Under the pieces are notes generated by a model. It made no database searches. It was not told the DNA's origin and worked only from the letters and a program-made list of their open reading frames with translations. From Pseudosporangium ferrugineum (lineage in GTDB: Bacteria; Actinomycetota; Actinomycetes; Mycobacteriales; Micromonosporaceae): a stretch of DNA of 64,000 nt. The stretch is taken from positions 1 through 64,000 of the forward strand of contig NZ_PVZG01000008.1 of NCBI RefSeq assembly GCF_003002065.1. Reading direction: 5' to 3'. The stretch's first letter is position 1. Each line of letters starts with the position of its first letter. Positions 1 to 7,603 of this stretch are shown here, piece after piece. The position numbers and the translations under genes are program-made.

Positions 1-37
1 CGATCCCGCGTAGCTCCAGAAGAGGTGTCGCGGCCAC
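1..37 (-). CDS. ABC sugar transporter ATP-binding protein (first 12 codons only)
   Basis: Only the 5' end of this leftward gene is in the window. A GTG at 37-35 is preceded by AAGGAG (complement of 46-51) at 8-nt spacing and opens the peptide VAATPLLELRGI, which is how XylG/MglA-type sugar ABC ATPases commonly begin. It lies 70 nt downstream of a xylose-type binding protein gene on the same strand, the usual order binding protein, ATPase, permease. The ATPase assignment rests on this short peptide and on the neighbour; no Walker motif is visible. Confidence 0.6.
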   Translation of the reverse strand, partial: MAATPLLELRGI

Positions 38-64
38 GGGTGGTTCTCCTTCTTGGATGCGGCG

Positions 65-92
65 CCGCCCACGCCCGGCCAGGCGTGGGCGG
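65..92 (-). terminator. Intercistronic hairpin between binding protein and ATPase genes
   Basis: A perfect 11-bp stem (65-75 paired with 82-92) closes a 6-nt loop between the stop codon at 108-110 and the ribosome binding site at 46-51 of the next gene. There is no U-tract. Hairpins in this position of sugar ABC operons usually act as partial terminators or 3' RNA stabilisers that leave the binding protein in excess over the ATPase and permease. That role is inferred. Confidence 0.6.
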
Positions 93-107
93 CTCGAAGC
101 GACAGAA

Positions 108-1202
108 TCAGCTGATGCCCGCGGCCGTGCAGGCCTTGGCGTAGTCCGCGGTGCAGAGCTGGTCCTTGGTCACGTAGCCGTCGGCGATGACGTCCTTGAC
201 GTTCTCCTTGGTGATCGTCACCGGCTCGAGCAGCACCGAGGGGACGTCCCGCCCGGTCTGCGTGTCCTTGGCGACACCGGTCGCGGTGGTCGGCTTCTGG
301 TTCTTCGCGATGGCGATCGCCAGCTCGGAAGCCGCGTCGGCCTCCTTCTTGATGGCCTTGTAGACCGTCATGCACTGGTCACCCGCGAGGATGTTCTGCA
401 GACCCTGCACCGTGGCGTCCTGACCGGTCACCGGCACCTGGCCGTTGAGCCGGTTGCGCTTGAGCACCGCGATCGCCGCGTTGCCCAGGCCATCGTTGGC
501 GGCCAGCACACCCTTGATGTTGCGGTTCTGGGTCAGCATCTGCTCGAAGATCGTGCCCGCCTGCGCGTTGTCCCAGTCCGGCACGTCCTGGTCGGGGCCC
601 TTGGTGTACTCCTTGGAGTCGTACTTCGGCTGCAGGATCGAGTCGTAGCCCTTCTTGAACAGCGCCGCGTTGCTGTCCGTGGGCGAGCCGTTGAGCTCGG
701 CCACGACCGGCTTGGTGACCTTCTTGGCGGCCAGGCAGTCGACCAGGCCCTTGCCCTGCAGCTCGCCGACCTTGAAGTTGTCGAACGACACGTAGAAGTC
801 CGCGCCGCCGCCCAGGGTCAGCCGGTCGTAGTCGATGGTCGCGATGCCGGCCTTCTTGGCCTTGTCCAGCACGGCCTTGCCGGTGCCGTCGTCCAGGTTG
901 ACGATCATCAGCACCTTGACGCCGCTGGAGATCATGCCGTCCGCGATCGTCTGGAACTGGGTCTTGTCACCCTGCGCGTTCTGGATGACCGCCTCGACGC
1001 CGGCCTTCTCGAACGCCGCCTTCAGGTACGTGAGGTCGGCGGTCGCCCAGCGCGCCGAGCTCTTCGTGTCCGGCAGGATGACGCCGACCTTGCCGGTGGC
1101 CTTGCTGCCGCTGCCGCTCTCGTCCTTGCTGTCACCGCAGGCCGCAACGCTGCCTGTGGCCAGCAGACCGGTCGCCGCCATAACGGCCAATCCCTTGCGC
1201 AT
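108..1202 (-). CDS. Sugar ABC transporter substrate-binding lipoprotein (XylF-like)
   Basis: A 364-residue lipoprotein that should capture a sugar outside the membrane and pass it to an ABC permease. The N-terminus has a basic start (MRKG), a hydrophobic stretch and a lipobox ending at Cys22 (SVAAC). The mature part has the periplasmic-binding-protein type 1 fold: an early beta-strand VGVILPDTKSSARW, the hinge region IDYDRLTLGG near residue 125, and the AANDGLGNAAIAVL segment typical of xylose-binding XylF proteins. RBS AAGGGA precedes the ATG. The ATPase gene follows at once. A GAAAGTTTC palindrome at 1234-1242 and scattered GCACAA elements upstream may be operators. Xylose or another pentose is the likely ligand by family, not demonstrated. 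Confidence 0.88.
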   Translation of the reverse strand: MRKGLAVMAATGLLATGSVAACGDSKDESGSGSKATGKVGVILPDTKSSARWATADLTYLKAAFEKAGVEAVIQNAQGDKTQFQTIADGMISSGVKVLMIVNLDDGTGKAVLDKAKKAGIATIDYDRLTLGGGADFYVSFDNFKVGELQGKGLVDCLAAKKVTKPVVAELNGSPTDSNAALFKKGYDSILQPKYDSKEYTKGPDQDVPDWDNAQAGTIFEQMLTQNRNIKGVLAANDGLGNAAIAVLKRNRLNGQVPVTGQDATVQGLQNILAGDQCMTVYKAIKKEADAASELAIAIAKNQKPTTATGVAKDTQTGRDVPSVLLEPVTITKENVKDVIADGYVTKDQLCTADYAKACTAAGIS

Positions 1203-1233
1203 CCGTCGTGTCCCTTCTCATGGCTTCATCGCC

Positions 1234-1399
1234 GAAAGTTTCAGTTCTCGGGGGTGCCGTGCGATATTTCGATTGTTGTGCTCGGCAACGTTTGTGCATT
1301 GCGGCGCGGAGCACAAGCGCTGAGCCCCGCACTTCTCATCCCTCGGCATAACAATCCGGCAACACGGCCGTACGTGAGTGATGACAAAGTGGAGCACAA
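1234..1399. promoter_or_regulatory. Candidate control region of the sugar transporter operon
   Basis: The 297 nt between the divergent binding-protein and lipid-kinase genes contain no gene. Visible elements are a perfect palindrome GAAAGTTTC at 1234-1242, 32 nt upstream of the binding-protein start, and the word GAGCACAA on the + strand at 1309-1316 and 1392-1399 and on the - strand at 1276-1283, with a further GCACAA on the - strand near 1292. Repeated words in both orientations suggest regulator binding. No regulator gene is adjacent and the assignment is inference. Confidence 0.3.
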
Positions 1400-1499
1400 T
1401 GGTGATCTTCTTCCGTGAAACTTCCGGAAGCCGGTCGGCGCCTCGCGGGGGTGGTCCGCACCGCCGGATCCGCCGGGCCGACCGATACGCTTCCCATCG

Positions 1500-2429
1500 A
1501 TGCGCACGAAACCGGAGCTCAGCGACGACATCCGCACCCGGCGGCGGGCGGCCCTCGTGGTCAACGCCCACTCGCGGCGGGGCGGCCGGCTCTATCACGA
1601 CGCCCGGGAACGGCTCCTCGCCGCAGGTTTCACGCTGGTCACGGACGCGCCCGTGGACGACCCCGCGCAACTACCGGCACGTCTCGAGGCGGCGGTCGCG
1701 GCCGGCCCCGACCTCCTGATCGCCGGCGGCGGGGACGGCACGATCAGCACGGCGGCGCGGCTGCTGGCGCACCGCGACATCGCGCTCGGGCTGCTGCCGC
1801 TCGGGACGACCAACAACTTCGCGCGTACGGTGGGCGTACCGCTCGACCTCGACGAGGCGGTGACGACGCTCGCCGAGGGCACGGTCGTCGACGTCGACCT
1901 GGGACTCGCCGGGGACCTCGCCTTCACCAACCACGTCGGCATCGGACTGTCCGCCGAGGTCATGATCAACGCGCCGCGGGCGCTGAAGCGGGTCACGGGG
2001 CGGCTCGCGTACCCGATGACGGCCCTGGCCCTGCTCCTGCGCCACCGCCCCCTCCACGCGCGCCTGCGCGCCGGCGACCGCCACCACGAATTCCTGACCC
2101 ACCAGCTGTACGTGGCCAACGGCGGCTTCCACGCCGGCCGCCCCATCACCAGCGACGCGGACGCCGACGACCGCCTGCTGGTGGCCTACCCGGTGGGCGA
2201 CGCGTCCCGCCGCCGCCTCCTGCGCGAAACGGCCCGCAACGCGGCGACCGGCCACCGCCGGACCCTGCGCGACGACCCGTTCCTCGCCGTCGGCGAACTC
2301 TGGCTGGAAACGGACCGCCCGGCCCGCGTCGAGGTCGACGGCGAACCGAGCGGCAGCACACCCCTGCGCATCAGCATCGACCCGAACGCGCTCCGCATCA
2401 TGGCCCCCGCCGGCACAGTGGACCGCTGA
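1500..2429 (+). CDS. Diacylglycerol/lipid kinase family protein (YegS/BmrU type)
   Basis: A 309-residue soluble member of the DAGK catalytic family, which phosphorylates diacylglycerol or related lipids with ATP at the membrane face. The nucleotide-binding GGGDGT motif is at residues 76-81 and the second conserved motif LPLGTTNNFAR at 99-109; the C-terminal beta-sandwich ends with the usual VEVDGE segment near residue 285. Length and domain order match YegS-like kinases. No ribosome binding site precedes the ATG; a TACGCT hexamer at 1486-1491, 8 nt before it, suggests a leaderless transcript. The lipid substrate cannot be read from sequence. Confidence 0.88.
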   Translation: MRTKPELSDDIRTRRRAALVVNAHSRRGGRLYHDARERLLAAGFTLVTDAPVDDPAQLPARLEAAVAAGPDLLIAGGGDGTISTAARLLAHRDIALGLLPLGTTNNFARTVGVPLDLDEAVTTLAEGTVVDVDLGLAGDLAFTNHVGIGLSAEVMINAPRALKRVTGRLAYPMTALALLLRHRPLHARLRAGDRHHEFLTHQLYVANGGFHAGRPITSDADADDRLLVAYPVGDASRRRLLRETARNAATGHRRTLRDDPFLAVGELWLETDRPARVEVDGEPSGSTPLRISIDPNALRIMAPAGTVDR

Positions 2430-2520
2430 CCACCCCGGCCCCGGCTGCGGACGCCGAGTGCGGCGAGGCGACGGCTAGGGCGGGGCTGTCCCGCGCTCCG
2501 CGCAGGACGGCTGCGGGCTC

Positions 2521-2562
2521 GGCTACGACGGCCCGGCTACGACGGCCCGGCTACGACGGCCC
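2521..2562. repeat. Three perfect tandem copies of a 14-bp unit
   Basis: The unit GGCTACGACGGCCC occurs head to tail at 2521-2534, 2535-2548 and 2549-2562, followed by a degenerate copy. It lies in the 240-nt convergent gap between the lipid kinase and sigma factor genes. I see no gene in this gap. Confidence 0.85.
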
Positions 2563-2670
2563 GGCTGCGGGCCCGGCTGCGGCGGGGCGACGGCTGCGGC
2601 GGCACTTGCTGCGACCGTGCGGGCTACTGCTGGAGCGGGCACGGGCAGCGGACTCCTCCCGGACACCGGA

Positions 2671-2699
2671 ACGGCCCGCGGGTTTGGCCCGCGGGCCGT
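2671..2699 (-). terminator. Strong hairpin downstream of the sigma factor gene
   Basis: A perfect 12-bp GC-rich stem (2671-2682 with 2688-2699) and a 5-nt loop lie 14 nt beyond the sigma factor stop codon. It could serve the convergent lipid kinase gene too. No U-run follows, as is common in actinomycete terminators. Confidence 0.7.
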
Positions 2700-2713
2700 C
2701 GTGGTCGGTGTGG

Positions 2714-3520
2714 TCAGGCGGCGAAGTCGAGCTGGCCGCGCAGCTTGGCGAGGGCCTTGGTGAGCAGGCGGGAGACGTGCATCTGGGAGATGCCGATCTG
2801 CTCGGCGATCTGCGACTGGGTCAGGTTGCCGTAGAAGCGGAGCGTGATGATCTTCTGCTCGCGCTCGTCCAGCATGGCCAGCGCCGGGCCCAGGGCGATG
2901 CGGGTCTCGGCCTCGGCGAAGGCGTTGTCCTCGCCGCCGAGGGTGTCGCCCAGCTCGGTGCTGCCGTCGGCGTTGACCGGGGTGGACAGGCTCGTGGCGT
3001 TGTAGGCGCGCGAACCCTCCAGGCCCTCCAGGACCTCTTCCTCGGTGACGCCCAGGTGCTCGGCGACGTCGGTGACCGTCGGGGAGCGGCCGAGGGTGTG
3101 GCTCAGCGTGTTGTTGGCGGCGGTGATCGCGAGGCGCAGCTCCTGGAGGCGGCGCGGCACGCGGATCGACCACGTACGGTCGCGGAAGTGGCGCTTGAGC
3201 TCGCCCACGATCGTCGGGATCGCGAAGCCGGCGAACTCGACGCCCCGGTCCGCCTCGAAGCGGTCGACGGCCTTGATCAGTCCGACCACGGCCACCTGGA
3301 TCAGGTCGTCGAGCGGCTCGCCGCGGCCGGCGTAGCGGTTGGCGAGGTGCCGGGCCAGCGGCATCCAGGCCTCGATGGCGCGGTCGCGCAGGGCGGCGCG
3401 GGACGGGTGTCCGGACGGCAGGGCGGCGACCGCGGCGATCAGCTCGCTCGCGCGGTCCGTTGTCGCCGAGGCATCAGCAGCGGCGGGGGCGCTGTCGACA
3501 GGGGCGGCGATAACGGTCAT
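2714..3520 (-). CDS. RNA polymerase sigma factor, SigB/SigF/SigG subfamily
   Basis: A 268-residue alternative sigma factor of the general-stress/sporulation group (group 3 sigma-70). Region 2 spans about residues 50-120 (DDLIQVAVVGLIKAVDRF, then GELKRHFRD), region 3 about 125-190 (LGRSPTVTDVAEHLGV), and region 4 about 205-265 with the helix-turn-helix LTQSQIAEQIGISQMHVSRLL. An Ala-rich 20-residue tail precedes region 1.2. The RBS AAGGAG sits 8 nt before the ATG. These factors are normally held by an RsbW-type anti-sigma kinase encoded next door; neither neighbour here is one, so the partner must lie elsewhere or be absent. Confidence 0.92.
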   Translation of the reverse strand: MTVIAAPVDSAPAAADASATTDRASELIAAVAALPSGHPSRAALRDRAIEAWMPLARHLANRYAGRGEPLDDLIQVAVVGLIKAVDRFEADRGVEFAGFAIPTIVGELKRHFRDRTWSIRVPRRLQELRLAITAANNTLSHTLGRSPTVTDVAEHLGVTEEEVLEGLEGSRAYNATSLSTPVNADGSTELGDTLGGEDNAFAEAETRIALGPALAMLDEREQKIITLRFYGNLTQSQIAEQIGISQMHVSRLLTKALAKLRGQLDFAA

Positions 3521-3849
3521 GGACGAGCTCCTTCAGATCCGGCCGCGGGGGCGGCCCTGTTTCACCAGTGACCCGCAAACGTCCCGGGAAGGGCCGTCAG
3601 CAGGTCGCCGGACTCATGCCCACTGACCCCCCATGGTCAAACTCATACGAACGGACAGAAGGATGCGTCCGAACGACCGATGCCCGATCGCCGCACACCG
3701 CTCCAGTCCCCGATCCAGCGCCGTTCACACCCCTCGACTTCGCTGCATCCTGCACCCGAAGACCCTCGCGGTCACCCGGACGGTGCAATCTTCGCCTCGG
3801 CGCCTAATCTCGGGAATAACGGTCGAATTCGTACGGTATATCCCTTTGC
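3521..3849. promoter_or_regulatory. Divergent intergenic region with a possible ECF-type promoter
   Basis: These 329 nt separate the leftward sigma factor gene from the rightward ChW-repeat gene and hold no convincing gene. On the + strand GGAATAAC at 3813-3820 followed after 12 nt by CGTA around 3830 resembles an ECF sigma promoter (GGAAT/CGTA). TAATCT at 3805-3810 and TATATC at 3837-3842 are alternative -10 hexamers, the last 7 nt before the ATG. On the - strand a GTTT near 3642 followed by GGGCAT loosely recalls a SigB-family promoter. All are weak predictions. Confidence 0.3.
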
Positions 3850-4440
3850 ATGATCAGCATCTCGAAGCTTCTCCGCACCGCGGCGCTCGTCGGCGTGACC
3901 GCCGCCGCGGCCGTCCTCCCGACCTTCGGCGGCACCGCGTCCGCGGCCCCGGCCGACAAGGCCCCCGCCGCCGTCGTCAAGGCCCCCGCACTGAACGCCA
4001 CCGCGAAGGCCCACCTCGCCAAGGCCGGCAAGGCCATCTGCGTCAACGCCCACGTGCAGAACATCGGCTGGCAGGGCTGGCGCTGCTCGGGCAAGGGCTG
4101 GCCGGTGACGGCGGGCACCACGGGACAGTCCCTGCGCCTCGAGGCGGTCTCCGTCCTCACCCACAAGATCGGCGGCATCTGCCTGCGGGCCCACGTACAG
4201 AACATCGGCTGGCAGCAGACCCGCTGCGCGGCCAACAACAAGATCGTGACGGTCGGCACGACCGGCCAGTCGCTGCGCATGGAGGCCCTGCGCCTGTGGG
4301 CCGGCAAGCGCATCTGCGCCCAGGGCCACGTCGAGAACATCGGCTGGCAGGGCTGGAGCTGCTCCAAGCACTCCTGGCCGGCCGTCATCGGCACCACCGG
4401 CCAGTCGCTGCGGCTCGAGGCCCTGCGCCTGAAGGTCTGA
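3850..4440 (+). CDS. Secreted protein with three ChW repeats
   Basis: A 196-residue exported protein: basic and hydrophobic signal peptide (about residues 1-33, ending SASA or TASA-like before APADK), an Ala/Lys-rich linker, then three repeats of roughly 45 residues at about 62-105, 108-152 and 154-196. Each repeat carries the ChW signature: a Cys, A/G-H-V-Q/E-N-I-G-W-Q, a second Cys, and GTTGQSLRLEA. ChW (clostridial hydrophobic, conserved W) domains are surface or glycan-binding modules best known from clostridial cell-surface proteins; two Cys per repeat suggest disulfides. Function is unknown; a wall- or polysaccharide-binding role is inferred. Confidence 0.85.
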   Translation: MISISKLLRTAALVGVTAAAAVLPTFGGTASAAPADKAPAAVVKAPALNATAKAHLAKAGKAICVNAHVQNIGWQGWRCSGKGWPVTAGTTGQSLRLEAVSVLTHKIGGICLRAHVQNIGWQQTRCAANNKIVTVGTTGQSLRMEALRLWAGKRICAQGHVENIGWQGWSCSKHSWPAVIGTTGQSLRLEALRLKV

Positions 4441-4454
4441 CCCGACCCCGGAAA

Positions 4455-4482
4455 GCGGGCGGGAGCTCCGGCTCCCGCCCGC
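4455..4482 (+). terminator. Hairpin terminator after the ChW gene
   Basis: A perfect 12-bp stem (4455-4466 with 4471-4482) and 4-nt loop begin 15 nt after the stop codon at 4440. The symmetric stem could also stop transcription arriving from the right. Confidence 0.75.
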
Positions 4483-4489
4483 ATCGTCA

Positions 4490-4612
4490 TCAACCCCGGA
4501 TGACCCGGTACGACCGAAGCAGATGCACGGCCCACACGGCAACGAACTCCCGAGCCACAGCCACCCGGGTCGGCGGCTTGTCCCCGGCGTTCCACGTGCT
4601 GATCACGTCCAC
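4490..4612 (-). CDS. Possible 40-residue protein or gene remnant
   Basis: In the 260 nt between the ChW terminator and the mycosin stop codon, the minus strand has an open frame ending at 4490 whose last 40 codons are almost all G/C-ended, as in real genes here. From a GTG at 4612 it would give VDVISTWNAG and end with a hydrophobic helix and HLLRSYRVIRG. A G-run lies just upstream. I do not recognise the product. It could be a small membrane-associated protein, the tail of a decayed gene, or chance. Confidence 0.25.
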   Translation of the reverse strand: MDVISTWNAGDKPPTRVAVAREFVAVWAVHLLRSYRVIRG

Positions 4613-4742
4613 GCCCCCCAGTCTGGCCGCGCCCCGGAGGAACCCCGGTGGCCGCCCCGAGGCAGTTCGGTTGCAGCAACGACCACACTCCCGGCGGCAC
4701 CGCGCTGCCGCCCGGACCATGGCTTCGACCGGGGCGTTCGCT

Positions 4743-6164
4743 TCAGCGGCGGCGGAGCACCAGCACGACGCCTCCGGCCACCACCAGCAGCACCACGCCG
4801 ATCGCCACGAACAGCAGGGGTGGCAGGCCGCCGCCGTCGTCGGCGGTGGAGTCCGGGGGCCGGGGAGCCGCTGCCTGGCCGTTCGGCGCGGTCTGGCCGT
4901 TCGCTCCGGCCGGCGGGGAGCTGCTCGCCGCCGGCTGCGGGGCGGTCAGCGCGGCCATCAGGTCCAGCTGGCCCGCGCCGTAGAAGTCGTCGCGGCCCTT
5001 CGCACCCCGGTCGATCGCGGTGCCCGTCAGGCGGGCCACGACCTCGGCCGCGGACAGGTCCGGGTGTTCGGCGCGGATCAGGGCCGCCGATCCCGACACG
5101 ATGGCGGCCGCGGCGCTGCTGCCTTCGAGGGTGACGTACCTGCCCTCGGGCGCCGGGGCCGGGATCTCGACCCCCGGCGCCGCCAGGTCCACCTGGGGGC
5201 CGTGGTTGGAGAACGGGGCGATCTTGTTGTTGCGCTGGAGCGCGCCGACGGTGAGCACCTCCGGATAGGCGCTCGGATACTCCTGCTCGTTGCCCTTGTC
5301 GCCCTCGTTGCCGGCAGCTCCGACCAGCACCACGTCCGCGGCGGCGGCCTCGCGCAGTGCGGCGCGGAGGCTCTCCGAGGCGCGCGTCTCGAAGGACATG
5401 TTGATGACCTTCGCGCCCTGGGCCACGGCGTAGCGGATCCCCTGCGCCACGAAGTAGGAGTCGTTCACCGGCCGTACGGGCAGGATCTTCGCCTCGGGCG
5501 CGATGCCCAGAACGCCGTCGCCGCTGCCGTGACCGCGCCCACCGATGATGCCCGCGATGCCCGTGCCGTGCCCGACGCCGTCGTCGTTCCCGGCCGGCTT
5601 GTTCTGTACGGTCTGCCGCCCGGGCAGCACGGCCCCCCTGAGATCGGGATGCCGCGCGTCGACACCGGTGTCCAGCACGGCGACCGTGACACCGGCACCC
5701 TTGGTGATCCGCTGCGCCTTCGCGACCTCCAGCGGACCCCAGAACCACTGCCGCTCCCGCGCCTCGTCGGCCCGCGCGGGACCACCGGAGACCAGCACCA
5801 CGAGCACGCCGGCAACCACCGCGGCCACCACCCGCCGCACCGCAACCGACCCGCGCCCCCCGGGTGCGACGGTGCCCCGGACAGCCACCGGGCGAACTGC
5901 CGCCCGCCCCACAGCCGCCCGCCGCACAACCGCCTGGCGCACAGCCGCCCGCCGCACAACCGCCTGGCGCACAGCCGCCCGCCCAACAGCCGCGTGGCGC
6001 ACAGCCGCCCGCCGCACGGCCGCCTGGCGCACGGCCGCCCGCCGCACGACCGCCCACAGCGGCGCGGTGATCAGCGCAGCCGCCGCACGCGGGCCACGCA
6101 GGACCGGGGCCGGCACCCCATCCGGGCGGGCCCCGCGCGGGGTGGCGCTGGAGCGCACCGTCAC
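4743..6164 (-). CDS. Mycosin-type subtilisin of a type VII secretion system (MycP-like)
   Basis: A membrane-anchored S8 serine protease, 473 residues from a GTG overlapping the upstream stop (GTGA, 6164-6161). The catalytic triad is visible: Asp in VAVLDTGVDARHPDL, His in VGHGTGIAGIIGG, Ser in EGSSAAAAIVSGSAAL. A Pro-rich linker and a C-terminal membrane helix ending LVLRRR follow, so the protease domain faces outward as in EccB/EccC-associated mycosins. Unusually, about 90 residues precede the signal/anchor helix (VVAAVVAGVLVVLV), mostly degenerate AVRQAVVRRA repeats encoded by a 30-bp minisatellite. A GTG just before the anchor could be the true start. It follows two genes for T7SS substrate-like proteins, in one operon. 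Confidence 0.85.
   Translation of the reverse strand: MTVRSSATPRGARPDGVPAPVLRGPRAAAALITAPLWAVVRRAAVRQAAVRRAAVRHAAVGRAAVRQAVVRRAAVRQAVVRRAAVGRAAVRPVAVRGTVAPGGRGSVAVRRVVAAVVAGVLVVLVSGGPARADEARERQWFWGPLEVAKAQRITKGAGVTVAVLDTGVDARHPDLRGAVLPGRQTVQNKPAGNDDGVGHGTGIAGIIGGRGHGSGDGVLGIAPEAKILPVRPVNDSYFVAQGIRYAVAQGAKVINMSFETRASESLRAALREAAAADVVLVGAAGNEGDKGNEQEYPSAYPEVLTVGALQRNNKIAPFSNHGPQVDLAAPGVEIPAPAPEGRYVTLEGSSAAAAIVSGSAALIRAEHPDLSAAEVVARLTGTAIDRGAKGRDDFYGAGQLDLMAALTAPQPAASSSPPAGANGQTAPNGQAAAPRPPDSTADDGGGLPPLLFVAIGVVLLVVAGGVVLVLRRR
5911..6060. repeat. Five 30-bp tandem repeats inside the mycosin gene
   Basis: Units begin at 5911, 5941, 5971, 6001 and 6031; each is a doublet of two related 15-bp halves. 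In frame they encode ten-residue Ala/Val/Arg/Gln blocks ahead of the mycosin signal anchor. The phase is kept because the period is a multiple of three. Confidence 0.85.
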
Positions 6165-7603
6165 CCGCGCCAGCCGATCACGTTCGGGCCGGGGTCGTGG
6201 GTCGCCTCGTGCAGGTCGGGGGCGATGACCGGGTCGACGCCCTCGGCCACCTGCCACGGGTTGTCGGGGTCGTGGTCCGCGCCGTTGTCGCCCGCGCGCC
6301 GGTTGCCGCGGGCCGAGCCCGTCAGACCGGTGGTGGCTCCGGCGCGCGAACCGCCCGGCTCCTGGGGCAGCCAGGACGGCCGTGGCGGCCGGGTCCGTTC
6401 CGCCTCGCCGAGCGCGCCCGCACGGGTGCGTCCGGAAACGCCGCCCCGGCCGGTGGCCCCACGGCCCGAGACCCCGCCGACCGACCCGGGCCCACCGGCG
6501 ATGCCGCGACCCGGCCCGCCGGCCACACCGCGCCCGGAACCGGCGACCGTCTCGCCGATGACCGCTCCCGATGGCAGGGCCCGGCCCGCGGCAGGCCGGA
6601 CGCCGGGGGGCTGCGCACCGCGACCGACCCCGCCGAGGCCGTTCGCCGTGCCGCCCGGGCCGCCGATGCCGGTCACGCCCCGGAGGGTGCCGCCGCGGCC
6701 ACCGCCACCGCCGCCGCCCACGATCGGGCCGGGCATGGGGGGCACGATCCCGCCGCCACCGCCGGCGGGCAGGCCGCCGGGGCCCGGTACGGGACCGGGC
6801 TGGCCGCCGGGCGGGGTGACGGGGGCCGGGGTGATGACCCCGGCGAGCCCCGGTCCGGTCGACCCGGCGCCGGGGCCGCCCCCGGACGGACCGTCGCCGG
6901 GCGAGGGCACCGGGTCGACGCCGTCAGGGATCGTCGCGTCACGGCCGGGCAGCGGGGGGACCGGGTCGTGCGGCACCGGGATCGGGTCCGCGCCCCCGCC
7001 TCGGCTGCCGGACGAACCGCCGCCCGAGTGCTGCTGCGGGCTGGGCTCGCCGAGCGGCCTGCCGCCGCCCTTCGGCTTGTCGGGCTCGAGGACGTACGGG
7101 TCCGGCACCTTGAGCCGGGCCACGTTGTCCTGGACGATGCCCTCCGCCGTGATCATGTGCGTGCGGGCCTTCTCGTCGAGCTTGTCCTCGGCGTTGTCCC
7201 ACCAGGACGGGACGATGTCCTCGTTCTTCTCCTTGTACTGCTCGTACAGGGGCTTGATGTTGTTCTTCGCCTGGCGCAGCGCCTCGAGGATGTTGGCGAG
7301 GCCGGTCGCGGTGTCGTCCGCGTCGGCGCGGGCGGTGTCCATGCGCGCGATGAGGATGTCGAGCTCCTCGACGAACGCCGCGGCCGACTTGTTGTCCTCC
7401 GGCGGCCACGCGGCCACCAGCGACTCGCGGGCCTTGCGGAGGAGGTTGCGCTGGTCCTTGACCGAGCCGGAGATCTCGCCCCAGGCCGCGACCTGGCGCC
7501 ACGATTCGGGGTCGTCCTCGTCGGCCACCATCGCCCACAGGCGGGGCGTGTTGTACGAGCCCCAGGCCGTGCACCAACTGCTGCTCAGCACCTCGTCACT
7601 CAT
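6161..7603 (-). CDS. Large T7SS-associated protein with Gly/Pro-rich tail
   Basis: A 480-residue protein beginning MSDEVLSSSW at an ATG that overlaps the previous stop (ATGA, 7603-7600). Residues 1-175 are helical and contain several W-centred segments, like PPE/WXG-type substrates. Residues 190-430 are a low-complexity Gly/Pro/Arg linker. The C-terminus (DPDNPWQVAEGVDPVI) is a short conserved block often seen at the end of actinobacterial T7SS substrate proteins next to mycosin genes. There is no signal peptide. It is the middle gene of the operon and its stop overlaps the mycosin start, so stoichiometric production with the protease is likely. Function beyond T7SS substrate or chaperone-like partner is not known. 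Confidence 0.7.
   Translation of the reverse strand: MSDEVLSSSWCTAWGSYNTPRLWAMVADEDDPESWRQVAAWGEISGSVKDQRNLLRKARESLVAAWPPEDNKSAAAFVEELDILIARMDTARADADDTATGLANILEALRQAKNNIKPLYEQYKEKNEDIVPSWWDNAEDKLDEKARTHMITAEGIVQDNVARLKVPDPYVLEPDKPKGGGRPLGEPSPQQHSGGGSSGSRGGGADPIPVPHDPVPPLPGRDATIPDGVDPVPSPGDGPSGGGPGAGSTGPGLAGVITPAPVTPPGGQPGPVPGPGGLPAGGGGGIVPPMPGPIVGGGGGGGRGGTLRGVTGIGGPGGTANGLGGVGRGAQPPGVRPAAGRALPSGAVIGETVAGSGRGVAGGPGRGIAGGPGSVGGVSGRGATGRGGVSGRTRAGALGEAERTRPPRPSWLPQEPGGSRAGATTGLTGSARGNRRAGDNGADHDPDNPWQVAEGVDPVIAPDLHEATHDPGPNVIGWRG

Noticed and set aside
3541..3660. SigB-autoregulated promoter before the sigma gene
   Set aside because: A GTTT/GGGCAT pair exists on the minus strand but spacing and -10 fit poorly; not claimed as a feature.
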